From the NCBI GenBank assembly GCA_025617745.1, contig CM046853.1, forward strand, positions 627,501-691,500: a DNA stretch of 64,000 bases. Reading direction: 5' to 3'. The stretch is from Heliocidaris erythrogramma (taxonomy: Eukaryota; Echinodermata; Echinoidea; Camarodonta; Echinometridae). The translations under genes and the position numbers were made by a program. The notes under the pieces were generated by a model that had not been told where the DNA came from, ran no database searches, and saw only the letters and a list, made by a program, of their open reading frames with translations. This document shows positions 35,668 to 47,886 of this stretch, piece by piece (the first letter of the stretch is position 1; the number at the start of each line of letters is the position of its first letter).

Positions 35668-36030
35668 TCCGGGACAACCCGACCACCGGACAGCTCGACC
35701 CAATACAACTCGACCAGGTCGAGTTGTCCAGGATGGGCTGCGTTTTCGGACAACTCGACCTACTTTTTTTCTTCTAACAGAACAGAGTTTCACAGCATGG
35801 CTACAAAAGACATTTTCTGCATCAAGTATGTTGATATGATATTGATATGATACCCTAACCCTAACCCTAATGACATTTGTTAGAAGAAAAAATGTAGGTC
35901 GAGTTGTCCGAAAACGCAGCCCACCCTGGACAACTCGACCCGGTCGAGTTGTCCAGGGTATTGGGTCGAGTTGTCTTGGGTTGGGCTGTCCGGTGGTCGG
36001 GTTGTCCGGACCCCAGGTCGAATTAGTCGG
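35668..36030. mobile_element. Foldback MITE built of GGTCGAGTTGTCC modules, with telomere-like core
   Basis: The left arm ACAACCCGACCACCGGACAG.., then AACTCGACC / GGTCGAGTTGTCC, TGGGCTGCGTTTTCGGACAA and CTCGACCTAC, is repeated inverted in the right arm through GTAGGTCGAGTTGTCCG to CTGTCCGGTGGTCGGGTTGT. Arms are over 120 bp each. The spacer holds CCCTAACCCTAACCCTAA. Inserted in the LINE relic. Confidence 0.85.
35853..35870. repeat. Three interstitial telomere-type CCCTAA repeats
   Basis: CCCTAA x3, in the loop region of the foldback element. Confidence 0.9.
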
Positions 36031-36510
36031 ATTGGGTTTGAATATTAATTCTTTGTTAAAATTGAGACTGAATGATATTTTTTCTCAGGAATGGAGAGAT
36101 GCAGTTTGGTCAAATCGCATTTGATTATTATACATTATTTAAAGACAACCATGTATTTGAAAGTTATTTACTCACCCTAAATAAAACTGATGCTTATAAT
36201 CTCTGTAAGTTTCGGTGTACATCTCATAAACTACCTGTAAACAAGGGACGATTTGATGCGAACACACCACATAGTGACATGCAGTGTCCTCTCTGCCTAA
36301 ATACTGATATAGGTGATGAATTTCACTATATTTTTGTTTGTCCTTTTTGTTAAAAAGGAGAGACGTTTATATTTGCCAAAAAGGTTTTGTACATAAAGGT
36401 CCAGGCTTCCGAGTGCTTTGCACATGACAGAACTATTTGATACGAGGAATACTTCTCAGTTGAAGAATTTAGCTAGATTTACACGCCTTATTATTTTGCA
36501 ATTTTCTCAA

Positions 36511-36881
36511 AAAACAGAAAAAGAAGATACCTCAGGATTTTCTGGTAGTACAACTAGAGTTGGACCCATACGTACTCGTAGCGGTAGCATAGTGAAATTA
36601 CTGTGTACAGTGATATTACATCACTGTACACTATCTATGCTTACATTGCGTTTATTAGTTGGTTATATTCTACACATGTACATTGTTTTTATCGAACTTT
36701 TGTTTGTACATTGTATCATTATGTCATTATCTTTGTAAAATAATTGTATTCAAAAGTCATGTATTGTTATTTATACTTTTAGAGGGGGTCAAAGCCCAGA
36801 AGGAAAACCCAGTTAGACAAGTGAGAAATTTTAACTTGTTTGCAGTTGATTTTTAAGTGGACCATTATTATTATTATTATT
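36511..36881 (+). other. LINE 3'UTR and (ATT)n tail
   Basis: Follows the RT C-terminal relic and ends GGACC(ATT)n at 36862-36881, directly abutting the first unit of the tandem array. Thus a second Helentron-like insertion point also lies in an ATT tail. Confidence 0.55.
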
Positions 36882-38789
36882 AGGTGGTCTGTCGGTATCG
36901 ACAGATCACCTTTTAATTTTGTCAGAATTTTCTTTTTAGGTGATCTGTCGATATCGACAGATCACCTATTAATTTTGTCCGAATTTTCTTCTTATTTTTA
37001 TTTATTTATTTTTTATAACAAATTGTTGTGGCCACCAAAATCTCAAAATCGGCCAGGTCAATATCATCGAATTTCATGTCAGTATGAGGTCAATCATGGA
37101 CATGGTCCATTAAGCTTTTGGAGGTCATCATGCCATCGTGACGTCATCAAACGCCATTTTGTAAATTTACAAGATCGATTATATCTTCATAATCGATCAT
37201 CAAAAATCAACTATATTCACACCACATAAACTTCACATGACGGTCATCAAGTCATGTCTCTCACACGTCATCTAGAGGTCAGGACGTGCGCGTACGCGCG
37301 CGTCAAAATTTAAAAAATGCTCAAAAATCACGTAGGATCAAGTCTGCACACGTTTCAGGTCATTTTGAGCATTTCAAAAATGTCCGTGCGTAAGCGTCCG
37401 CGCGCGCGCTTTACGCGCGCACAAGTCGTAAATAACGTTAAAACGCTGTTTTTTTCTATTGATTTGCAATCCTGACACTTTTCTTCATCATTTCCATCAA
37501 CTTGGAATCAATTTCAATCAATAATAAGGTCGTACGGGCGCGTCAAATTCAAAATCCGTGCGCGCATCTATGGCGAAAATAACGTAAAAACATGCAAAAA
37601 CATGCCTCTACAAAATTAACTCTAGCTCTTTAAATAGTCCACAAACCCCCCAATTTTTTGTCATCATCAGGTAGGGTATGAATCACAGATTTCATTTCAT
37701 GTATCATTTGACCCTTATAAACATTATGATGTCATCAAAATGGCGCCAGAAATCAAAATTTCCATTTTTTCATGTTTGGACGTCATCACATTATGCAAAT
37801 TTGGCTCTAGATTCGTAATTATTGGTCGTCTTTCGCCCAGATTTTGATATGTTATAGCTGAGACAATTCTCTACAAGATCAGTTACCAATTTTCCATTTT
37901 GATGACGTAATCATATTGAAATTTTCAATTAAAACGACATGTCAGAATTTCCCCTTTTTGCGTGTTATGTCTATGGAAGATGATTTTTTTTCGAATCATG
38001 AATCTACATGACATCGTTCTCTGAGCAGTATCTCAGTTATTTTTGGTCTATTTCCTTCCAGATTTTAATATGTTGTAGCTGAGACTATAAGCTTTTATTA
38101 GTAAGCCCTCCAATTTTTGATCAGATGTCGGATCATGCCCAATTTTGAACTACCAAATGGATTTGAGAATCCCGTTTTTTCGTTTACGTTATCTCTATGG
38201 GAAATATTTTGGTCTATTGGTCAAAGCACTTGCCTCCCATGCAGGTGACCCAGGTTCGATCCCCGGCGGTCCATGACAATTTTTTTTTTTTTGCTTTTTT
38301 GCCTGTCATTTTACATCCTCTGGACTATTGTAACATAAACAATCACAAATCATGTAATAAACTGCCATATTTTCCGTATTATGTCTATTAGAAAGTAGTG
38401 TACAGTAGTTTGTGTACAACCCTACGGAAATTGTGATTTCCTGTCCTGTATTAGAGCTATATGGTTAATCTCCCAAGTATCCTGTATCATCATCATTATT
38501 ATCATCACCATCATGATCATCATCGCTATTATTATATCATCATCATCATCATTCTATCATTATAATCATCATAATCACCATTATCATCATCACCATAAAC
38601 ATTTTACAATGACCGTTACACATTTTGCTACATTCCTGACCTCACGAAACATCTCCATTCATGGTATTCTTGACATCCTATCTTCAGTTTACCATTTCCC
38701 CATTATTATGATCATCCTGATTACAATCATGATCGTACAAATTGAAAGACAGATCACCTAATTCGTCCTCATGACGAATTAAATTCTAG
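36882..38789 (+). mobile_element. Helentron-like unit 2 (doubled 5' hairpin)
   Basis: The 5' hairpin occurs twice, AGGTGGTCTGTC..GACAGATCACC at 36882 and AGGTGATCTGTCGATATCGACAGATCACC at 36938, 56 bp apart. The tRNA-like cassette at 38200-38273 has the best anticodon arm of the array, CACTTGC-CTCCCAT-GCAGGTG (CCC, Gly-like). Short (ATC)n at 38484-38600. Ends CTAG 38786-38789. Confidence 0.8.
38200..38273 (+). ncRNA. tRNA-Gly(CCC)-like Pol III cassette in unit 2
   Basis: A-box-like TGGTCTATTGG, a 7-bp anticodon stem with one G-U and loop CTCCCAT (U33, anticodon CCC, A37), B box GGTTCGATCCC, T stem with one mismatch, then a T12 run at 38281. The acceptor stem is not formed. Confidence 0.65.
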
Positions 38790-40540
38790 TTATTTCTTCT
38801 CTTTATGACAAATTCTTGTGGCCACCAAATCTCAAAATCGGCCAGGTCAATATCATCGAGTTTCATGTCATGTATAAGGTCAATCATGGACATGGTCCAT
38901 TAAGCTTTTGGAGGTCATCAGGTCATCGTGACGTCATCAAGACGCCATTTTGTAAATTTACAAGATCGGTTATATCTTCATAATCGATCATCAAAAATCA
39001 ACTATATTCACATCACATAAACTTCACATGACGGGTCATCAAGTCATGTCCTCACAGGTCATCTAGAGGTCAGGACGTGCGCGTACGCGCGCGTCAAAAT
39101 TTAAAAATGCTCAAAATCACGTAGGATCAAGTCTGCACACGTTTCAGGTCATTTTGAGCATTTCAAAAATATCCGAACGTAAGCGTCCGCGCGCGCGTTT
39201 TACGCGCGCACAAGTCGTAAATAACGTTAAATCGCTGTTTTTTTCGATTGATTTACAATCCTGACACTTTTCTTCATCATTTCCATCAACTTGGAATCAA
39301 TTTCAATCAATAATAAGGTCGTACGGGCGCGTCAAAGTTCAAAATCCGTGCGCGCGTCTATGGCGAAAATAACGTCAAAACGTGCAAAAACATGCCTCTA
39401 CAAAAATAACTCTAGCTCTTTAAAAGTCCACAAACCCCCCAATTTTTTGTCATCATCAGGTAGGTATGAATCACAAATTTCATTTCATGTATCATTTGAC
39501 CCTTATAAACATTATGATGTCATCAAAATGGCGCCAGAATCAAAATTTCCATTTTTCATGTTTTGACGTCATCACATTTATGCAAATTTGGCTCTAGATT
39601 CGTAATTATTGGTATTTTTTCGCCCAGATTTTGATATGTTATAGCTGAGACAATTCTCCTACAAGATCAGTTACCACCGTTTTCCATTTTGATGACGTAA
39701 TCATATAAATTTTCAATTAAAAAACGACATGTCAGAATTCCCCTTTTTGCGTGTTATGTCTATGGAATATGATTTTTTTTCGAATCATGAATCTACATGA
39801 CATCGTTCACTGAGCAGTATCTCAGTTATTTTTGTCTATTCCTTCCAGATTTTAATATGTTGTAGCTGAGACTATAAGCTTTTATAGTAAGCCCTCCAAT
39901 TTTTGATCAGATNNNNNNNNNNNNNNNNNNNNNNNNNNNNNNNNNNNNNNNNNNNNNNNNNNNNNNNNNNNNNNNNNNNNNNNNNNNNNNNNNNNNNNNN
40001 NNNNNNNNNNNNNNNNNNNNNNNNNNNNNNNNNNNNNNNNNNNNNNNNNNNNNNNNNNNNNNNNNNNNNNNNNNNNNNNNNNNNNNNNNNNNNNNNNNNN
40101 NNNNNNNNNNNNNNNNNNNNNNNNNNNNNNNNNNNNNNNNNNNNNNNNNNNNNNNNNNNNNNNNNNNNNNNNNNNNNNNNNNNNNNNNNNNNNNNNNNNN
40201 NNNNNNNNNNNNNNNNNNNNNNNNNNNNNNNNNNNNNNNNNNNNNNNNNNNNNNNNNNNNNNNNNNNNNNNNNNNNNNNNNNNNNNNNNNNNNNNNNNNN
40301 NNNNNNNNNNNNNNNNNNNNNNNNNNNNNNNNNNNNNNNNNNNNNNNNNNNNNNNNNNNNNNNNNNNNNNNNNNNNNNNNNNNNNNNNNNNNNNNNNNNN
40401 NNNNNNNNNNNNTGGCATTTCTTGACATCCTATTTTCAGTTTAGCATTTCCCATTACTATGATCATCCTGATTACAATCATGATCGTACAAATTGAAAGA
40501 CAGACCACCTAATTCGTCCTCATGACGAATTAAACTCTAG
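38790..40540 (+). mobile_element. Helentron-like unit 3 (5'-shortened, contains gap)
   Basis: Lacks the 5' hairpin and starts TTATTTCTTCTCTTTATGAC. Type A 5' half (GGCCACCAAATCTCAAAATC). The tRNA-like cassette and ATC tract fall in the assembly gap. Ends GACAGACCACCT, hairpin, CTAG at 40537-40540. Confidence 0.75.
39913..40412. other. Assembly gap (500 N)
   Basis: Exactly 500 N, a placeholder length. It lies inside unit 3, consistent with assembly difficulty in the array, so copy number here is unreliable. Confidence 0.99.
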
Positions 40541-42320
40541 TTTATTTTTATTTTTCCACCACTTTCTTGTTACCATGATTCCTCAATATCGGCTGAGTCA
40601 ATTTTTATCAAAATCTCTACAGTCATCAGGACATATCAGATCAAGCTCGGGTATCTATTTAAGGTCATCAGGTCATCGTGACGTCATCCAGGCGCCATTT
40701 TGTGAAATCACATTATCAATCATATCTTCATAACGAGTCATCAAAAATGAACCATATTTGACATACATTAAATTCAGGTCAAGGGTCGACATAAAATGTC
40801 ATCAAAATCCGCGCGCACATCATGACGCGCACGTACGCGCGCGTCAAAATTTAAAAATGGTCAAAATCACTTTTTAATCAAATTAGAAGTATTGTTCAGG
40901 ACATTTTAAGCATTTTAAAATTTTCCGTCCGTGCGCGTCCGTGCGCGCGTTATGCGCGCACGCAGCGCGTAGAGAACGTAAAACGCTGTTTTTTCGCATG
41001 TTACGTCTTCCTGACACTATTCTTGACAATTTCCAACTATTTACAGTCAATATCGACCTTCCATAATGCCACACGCGCGCGTCAAATTTCAAAAATCCGT
41101 GCGCGCGTCTATGGCAAAAATAACGTAAAAACGTGAAAAACATGCCTCTACAAAATTAACTCTAGCTCTTTAAATAGTCCAGAACCTCCAATTTTTTTTC
41201 ATCATCAGGTAGGGTATAAATCATAGATTTCATTTCATGTATCATTTGACCCTTATATACATTATGACGTCATCAAAATGGCGCCGGAATTCAGAATTCC
41301 ATTTTTCATGTTTTGACGTCATCACATTCATGCAAATTTGGCTCTAGATTCTTAATTATGGTAGTTATTCGCCCAGATTTCGATATGTTATAGCTGAGAC
41401 AATTCTCTACAACATGAGTGCTCATTATTATTCATTTGGATGACGTCATCACACTGAAATTTTCAATAAAGGACGACATGTCAGAATTGTCCCTATTTGC
41501 GTGTTATGTCTATGGAAGATGATTTTTTTTCGAATCATGAATCTACATGACATCGTTCTCTGAGCTGTATCTCAGTTATTTTTGGTCTATTTCCTTCCAG
41601 ATTTTAATATGTTGTAGCTGAGACTATAAGCTTTCAGTAAGGTGGGCTCCAAATTTTGATCAGATGTCGGGATCATGCCCTATTTTGAACTACCAAATGG
41701 GATTCGAGAATCCTGTTTTTCGTTTACGTGTTATCTCTATGGGAAATATTTTAGTCTATCGGTAAGCACATGACTACCATGGTCAAGGTACCTGGTTCGA
41801 TCCGGGGTCGATTTTTTTTTTTTTTTTTTTTTTTTTTGCTTCTTTTTGCTGTCATTTTACATCCTCTTCGACTATTATACATAAACAATCACAAATCATG
41901 TAATAAACTGCCTTATTTTCCATGTTATGTCTATTAGAAAGTAATGTGCAGTAGTTTGTGTACAACTTATGGAAATTGTGATTTCCTGTCCTGTATTAGA
42001 GCTATGGGGTTAATCTCCCAAGTATCCTGTATCATCATCACCGTCATGATCATCATCGCTATTATTATATCATCGCCATCTCATTATATCATTATAATCA
42101 TCATAATCACCATTATCATCTTCACCATAATCGTTTTACAGTGACCGTTACACATTTTGCTACATTCCTGTCCTCAAGAAGCATCTCCATTCATGCATTT
42201 CTTGACATCCTATCTTCAGTTTAGCATTTCCCCATTATTATGATCATCCTGATTACAATCATGATCGTACAAATTGAAAAGACAGACCCTAATTCGTCCT
42301 CATGACGAATTAAAATCTAG
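40541..42320 (+). mobile_element. Helentron-like unit 4 (type B 5' half)
   Basis: No 5' hairpin. The 5' half differs from unit 2 (CCACTTTCTTGTTACCATGA, ATATCGGCTGAGTC). tRNA-like cassette 41749-41811 of the ACTACCATGGTC type, with B box GGTTCGATCC then T23. Ends CTAG at 42317-42320. Confidence 0.78.
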
Positions 42321-42322
42321 TT

Positions 42323-44190
42323 AGGTGATCTGTCGTACATCGACAGATCACCTCTTAATTTTCGTCAAGATTTTTTCTTCTTTATTATTTATTATTAGGT
42401 GGTCTGTCATTTATGACAGACCTCCTTTAATTTTGTCAAGATTTTCTTTATTTTTATTATTTATTTTTATAACAAATTTTTTGTTCCCACTAAATCTCAA
42501 AATCGGCCATGTCAATATCATCAAGTTTCATGTCATGTATGAGGTCAATCATGGACATGGTCCATTAAGCTTTTGGAGGTCATCAGGTCATCGTGACGTC
42601 ATCAAGACGCCATTTTGTAAATTTACAAGATCGATTATATCTTCATAATCGATCATCAAAAATCAACTATATTCACATCACATAAACTTCACTTGATGGG
42701 TCATCAAGTCATGTCTTCACAGGTCATCTAGAGGTCAGGACGTGCGCGTACGCGCGCGTCAAAATTTAAAAATGCTCAAATCAACGTAGGATCAAGTTTG
42801 CACACGTTTCAGGTCATTTTGAGCATTTCAAAAATGTCCGTGCGTAAGTGTCCGCGCGCGCGTTTTACGCGCGCGCAAGTCGTACTAACGTTAAAACACT
42901 GTTTTTTGATTGATTTGCAATCTTGACACTTTTCTTCATCATTTCCATCAACTTGGAATCAATTTCAATCAATAATAAGGTCGTACGGCGCGTCAAAGTT
43001 CAAAATCCGTGCGCGCATCTATGGCGAAAATAACGTAAAAACGGTGCAAAAACATGCCTCTACAAAATTAATCTAGCTCTTTAAATAGTCCATAAATCCC
43101 AATTTTTTTGTCATCATCAGGTAGGTATGAATCACAGATATGATTTCATGTATCATTTGACCCTTATAAACATTATGACGTCATCAAAATGGCACCAGAA
43201 ATCCAAATTTCCATTTTTCATGTTTTGACGTCATCACATTTATGCAAATTTGGCTCTAGATTCGTAATTATTGGTCTTTTTTTCGCCCAGATTTTGATAT
43301 GTCATAGCTGAGGCAATTTCCTACAAAATTAGTTGCCCCATTTTTCATTTTGATGACGTCATCACAGTGAAATTTTAAATTAAAGACGCCATGTCAGAAT
43401 TTTCCCTATTTGCGTGTTATGTCTATGAAGATGACTTTTTTTCGAATCATGAATCTACATGACACTCGTTCTCTGAGCAGTATCTCAGTTATTTTTGGTC
43501 TATTTTCTTCCAGATTTTAATATGTTGTAGCTGAGACTATAAGCTTTTACAAGTGTGGTCTCCAATTTTTGATCAGATGTCGGGATCATGCCCAATTTTT
43601 CAGTACAAAATGTGATTTGAGAATCCCGTTTCATTTACGTGTTATCTCTATGGGAAATATTCTGGTCTATCGGTAAAGCACATGACTACCATGGTCAAGG
43701 TACCTGGTTCGATCCCGGGGCCAATTTTTTTTTTTTTTTTTTTTTTGCTTCTTTTTGCCTGTCATTTTACAATCCTTTTGACTTGTATAACATAAAAAAT
43801 CACAATCATGTAATAAACTGCCTTATTTTCCCGTATTATGTCTATTAGAAAGTAGTGTGCAGTAGTTTTGTGTACAACCCTATGGAAATTGTGATTTCCT
43901 GTCCTGTATTAGAGCTAAGGGGTTAATCTGCCAAGTATCCTGTATCATCATCATTATGATCATCACTGTCATGATATTCATGATGATGATTATCATCAAC
44001 GTCATCACCTCTTCCAATGACACATTTTTCTACATTCCTGTCCTCAAGAAGCATCTCCATGCATGGCATTCTTAACTTCCTATCTTCAGTTTAGTATTTC
44101 CCCATTATTATGATCATCCTGATTACAATCATGATCGTACAAATTGAAGGACAGACCACCTAATTCGTCCTCATGACGAATTAAATTTAG
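42323..44190 (+). mobile_element. Helentron-like unit 5 (doubled 5' hairpin, mutated end)
   Basis: Two hairpins: AGGTGATCTGTCGTACATCGACAGATCACC at 42323 and AGGTGGTCTGTCATTTATGACAGACC at 42397. The two stems differ at several positions on both sides, so pairing is maintained. tRNA-like cassette 43662-43722. The terminal CTAG is TTAG (44187-44190). Confidence 0.8.
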
Positions 44191-44192
44191 TT

Positions 44193-46089
44193 AGGTGATC
44201 TGTCGGTATCGACAGATCACTCTTTAATTTCGTCAGAATTTTCTTCTTTATTATTAGGTGATCTGTCGGTATCGACAGATCACCTATTAATTTTGTCAAG
44301 ATTTTTCTTTATTTTTATTTCTTTTTAAGACAAATTTTTGTTCCCACCAATCTCCAAATCGGCCAAGTCAATATCATCGAGTTTCATGTCATGTATGAGG
44401 TCAATCATGGACATGGTCCATTAAGCTTTTGGAGGTCATCAGGTCATCGTGACGTCATTAAGACGCCATTTTGTAAATTTACAAGATCGATTATATCTTC
44501 ATAATCGATCATCGAAAATCAACTATATTCACAACACATAAACTTCAGATGACGGGTCTCAATTCATGTCCTCACGGTCACCTAGAGGTCAGGACGTGCG
44601 CGTACGCGCGCGTCAAAATTTAAAAATGCTCAAATCACGTAGGATCAAGTCTGCACACGTTTCAGGTCATTTTGAGCATTTCAAAATGTCGGTGCGTAGG
44701 GCGTCCGCGTGCGCGTTTTACGCGCGCGCAAGTCGTAAATAACGTTAAAACGCTGTTTTTTCGATTGATTTGCAATCCTGACACTTTTTTTCATCATCAC
44801 CATCAACTTGGAATCAATTTCAATCAATAATAAGGTCGTACGGGCGCGTCAAAGTTCAAAATCCGTGCGCGCATCTATGGCGAAAATAACGTAAAAACGT
44901 GCAAAAACATGCCTCTACAAAATTAACTCTAGCACTTTAAATAGTCCATAAACCCCCCAATTATTTTTCATCACCAGGTAGGGTATGAATCATAGATATG
45001 ATTTCATGTATCATTTGACCCTTATAAACATTATGACGTCATCAAAATGGCGCCAGAATTCAAAATTTCCATTTTTCATGTTTCACGTCATCACATTTAA
45101 GCAAATTTGGCTCTAGATTCGTAATTATTGGTCGTTTTCGCCCAGATTTTGATATGTTATAGCTGAGACAATTCTCTACAAGATCAGTTACCCCGTTTCC
45201 ATTTTGATGACGTAATCATATTGAAATTTTCAATAAAACGACATGTCAGAATTTCCCTTTTTGCGTGTTATGTCTATGGAAGATGATTTTTTTTCGAATC
45301 ATGAATCTACATGACATCGTTCTCTGAGCAGTATCTCAGTTATTTTTGGTCTATTTCCTCCAGATTTTAATATGTTGTAGCTGAGACGATAAGCTTTTAT
45401 TAGTAAGCCTCCAATTTTTGATCAGATGTCGGATCATGCCCAATTTGAACTACCAAATGGGATTTGAGAATTCCCGTTTTTTCGTTTACGTGTTATCTCT
45501 ATGGGAAATATTTTGGTCTATTGGTCAAGCACTTGCCTCCATGCGGTGACCCAGGTTCGATCCCCGGTGGGTCCATAACAATTTTTTTTTTTTTGCTTTT
45601 TTTTTGCCTGTCATTTTACCATCCTCTTCGACTATTGTAACATAAAAATCACAAATCATGTAATAAACTGCCATATTTTCCGTATTATGTCTATTAGAAA
45701 GTAGTGTACAGTAGTTTGTGTACAACCCTACGGAAATTGTGATTTCCTGTCATGTATTAGAGCTATATGGTTAATCTCCCAAGTATCTGTATCATCATCA
45801 TTATTATCATCACCATCATGATCATCATCGCTATTATTATATCATCATCATCATCATTCTATCATTATAATATCATAATCACCATTATCATCATCACCAT
45901 AAACATTTTACAATGACCGTTACACATTTTGCCAATTCCTGTCCTCACGAACATCTCCATGCATGGTATTCTTGACATCCTATCTTCAGTTTACCATTTC
46001 CCCATTATTATGATCATCCTGATTACATCATGATCGTACAAATTGAAAGACAGATCACCTAATCGTCCTCATGACGAAGTAAATTCTAG
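44193..46089 (+). mobile_element. Helentron-like unit 6 (doubled 5' hairpin)
   Basis: Hairpins at 44193 and 44256. tRNA-like cassette 45513-45575 of the TTGCCTCC type with a small deletion in the anticodon arm, B box intact, then T12. (ATC)n at 45790-45900. CTAG at 46086-46089. Confidence 0.8.
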
Positions 46090-47886
46090 TTATTTTATTT
46101 ATTTTTATTTTTCTCCCACTTTCTTGTTGCAACGAAATCTCAAAACTTTCAGTCACGTTTCATGACATTTCCGCAGTCATCAGGGCATATCAGGTCAAGC
46201 TCCAAATCTTTTTCAAGGTCATCAGGTCATCATGACGTCATCAGACGCCATTTGTAAAAATGACATTATCGTTGATATCTTCATTACAAGTCATCCAAAG
46301 TCAACCATATTTGGTACACATAAATTCAGGTCAAGGGTCACATAAAATGTCATCAAAATCCGCGCGCACATCATGACGCGCACGTACGCGCGCGTCAAAA
46401 TTAAAAAAATGCTCAAAATCATTTTTAATCAAATTAGAGTATTGTTCAGGACATTTTAAGCATTTTAAAATTTTCCGTCGTGCGCGTCCGCGCGCGCGTT
46501 ATGCGCACGTACAGCCCGTACAGAACGATAAAAACGCCGTTTTTTCGCATGGTTTGTCTTCAGACATTTTTCTTGATCATTTCCATCAACTTGGAATCAA
46601 TTTCGATCAATAATAAGGTCGTACGGGCGCGTCAAAGTCCAAAATCCGTGCGCGCGTCTATGACGAAAATAACGTAAAAACGTGCAAAAACATGCCTCTA
46701 CATAATCAATTGTAGCTCTTTAAATAGTCCTGAAACCCCCATTTTTTTTTATCTTAGGGTAGGGAATGAATCATAGATATGATTTCATGGGTCATTTGAC
46801 GCTCAAATATATTACAACGACATCAAAATGGCGTCGGTTCTTAAAATTTCATTTTTTCAAAAATGACATTATAAATTTTAACTTTAAGCAAGACTTTCTC
46901 AGTAATTGTTGGTCGATTTTCGCCGGGATTTCGATATGTTGTAGCTGAGACAATTCTCTACGAATGTAGTCACCACGGTTTTTCATTTTGGTGACGTCAT
47001 CACAGTGAAATTTTCAATTAAAGACGCCATGTCAGAATTTTCCCAATTTGCGTGTTATGTCTATGGAAGATGATTTGTTTTCTAATCATGAATCTACATG
47101 ACATCGTTCTCTGAGCAGTATCTCAGTTATTTCTGGTCTATTTTCTTCCAGATTTTAATATGTTGTAGCTGAGACTATAAGCTTTTATTAGTAAGCCCTC
47201 CAATTTTTGATCAGATGTCCGCATCATGCCCAATTTTTAACTACAAAATGTGATTTGAGAATCCCGTTTTTCGTGTACGTGTTATCTCTATGGGAAATGT
47301 TTTGGTCTATTGGTCAAAGCACTTGACTCCCATTCCGGTGACCCAGGTTCGATCCCGTTGGGTCCATAAATTTTTTTAATTTTTTTTTGCTTCTTTTTGC
47401 CTTTCATTTTACCATCCTCTTCGACTATTATAACATAAACAATCACAAACCATTAAATAAAATGCCTTATTTTGCATGTTATGTCTATTAGAAATTAGTG
47501 TGCAGTAGCTTGTGTACAACCCTATGGAAATTTTGATTCCCTGTCGTGTATTAGAGCTACGGGGTTTATCTCCCAAGTATCCTGCAATATCAAATAGTCC
47601 TGTTTGATATCACAATTTCTCAAAATTGGCTTAGTCAATTATCTTAAATTATCATATTATAATCATCATAATCACCATTATCATCATCACCATAATCATT
47701 TTATAATGACCGTTACACATTTTGCTACATTCCTCTCCTCAAGAAGCATCTTCATTCATGACATTCTTGACTTCCTATCTTCAGTTTAGCATTTCCCCAT
47801 TATTATGATCATCCTGATTACAATCATGATCGTACAAATTGAAAGACAGATCACCTAATTCGTCCTCATGACGAATTAAACTCTAG
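46090..47886 (+). mobile_element. Helentron-like unit 7 (type B 5' half)
   Basis: Starts in T-rich sequence after CTAG. The segment at 46741-46960 is more diverged than in other units. tRNA-like cassette 47302-47367 with loop CTCCCAT (CCC). ATC tract very short (47650-47700). CTAG 47883-47886. Confidence 0.78.

Larger units (their letters stand above)
35570..36510 (+). pseudogene. LINE RT C-terminal domain relic, interrupted by a MITE
   Basis: LKFIEDTFIQTGISNIG is read before the MITE. After it come LKLRLNDIFSQEWRDAVWSN, YYTLFKDNHVFESYLLTLNK, KFRCTSHKLPVNKGRFDANT and CPLCLNTDIGDEFHYIFVCP, the Cys-Cys-His-Cys C-terminal block typical of CR1/jockey-like RT proteins. Next, in another frame, is ELFDTRNTSQLKNLARFTRL. 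One or more frameshifts show it is dead. It is the same protein region missing from the minus-strand LINE at 24 kb. Confidence 0.85.

Noticed and set aside
35853-35870. True telomere or chromosome end
   Set aside because: Only three CCCTAA units, enclosed in a foldback MITE inside a LINE relic.
39882-40508. Roughly 200-codon open frames across N
   Set aside because: Artefact of reading through the 500-N gap.
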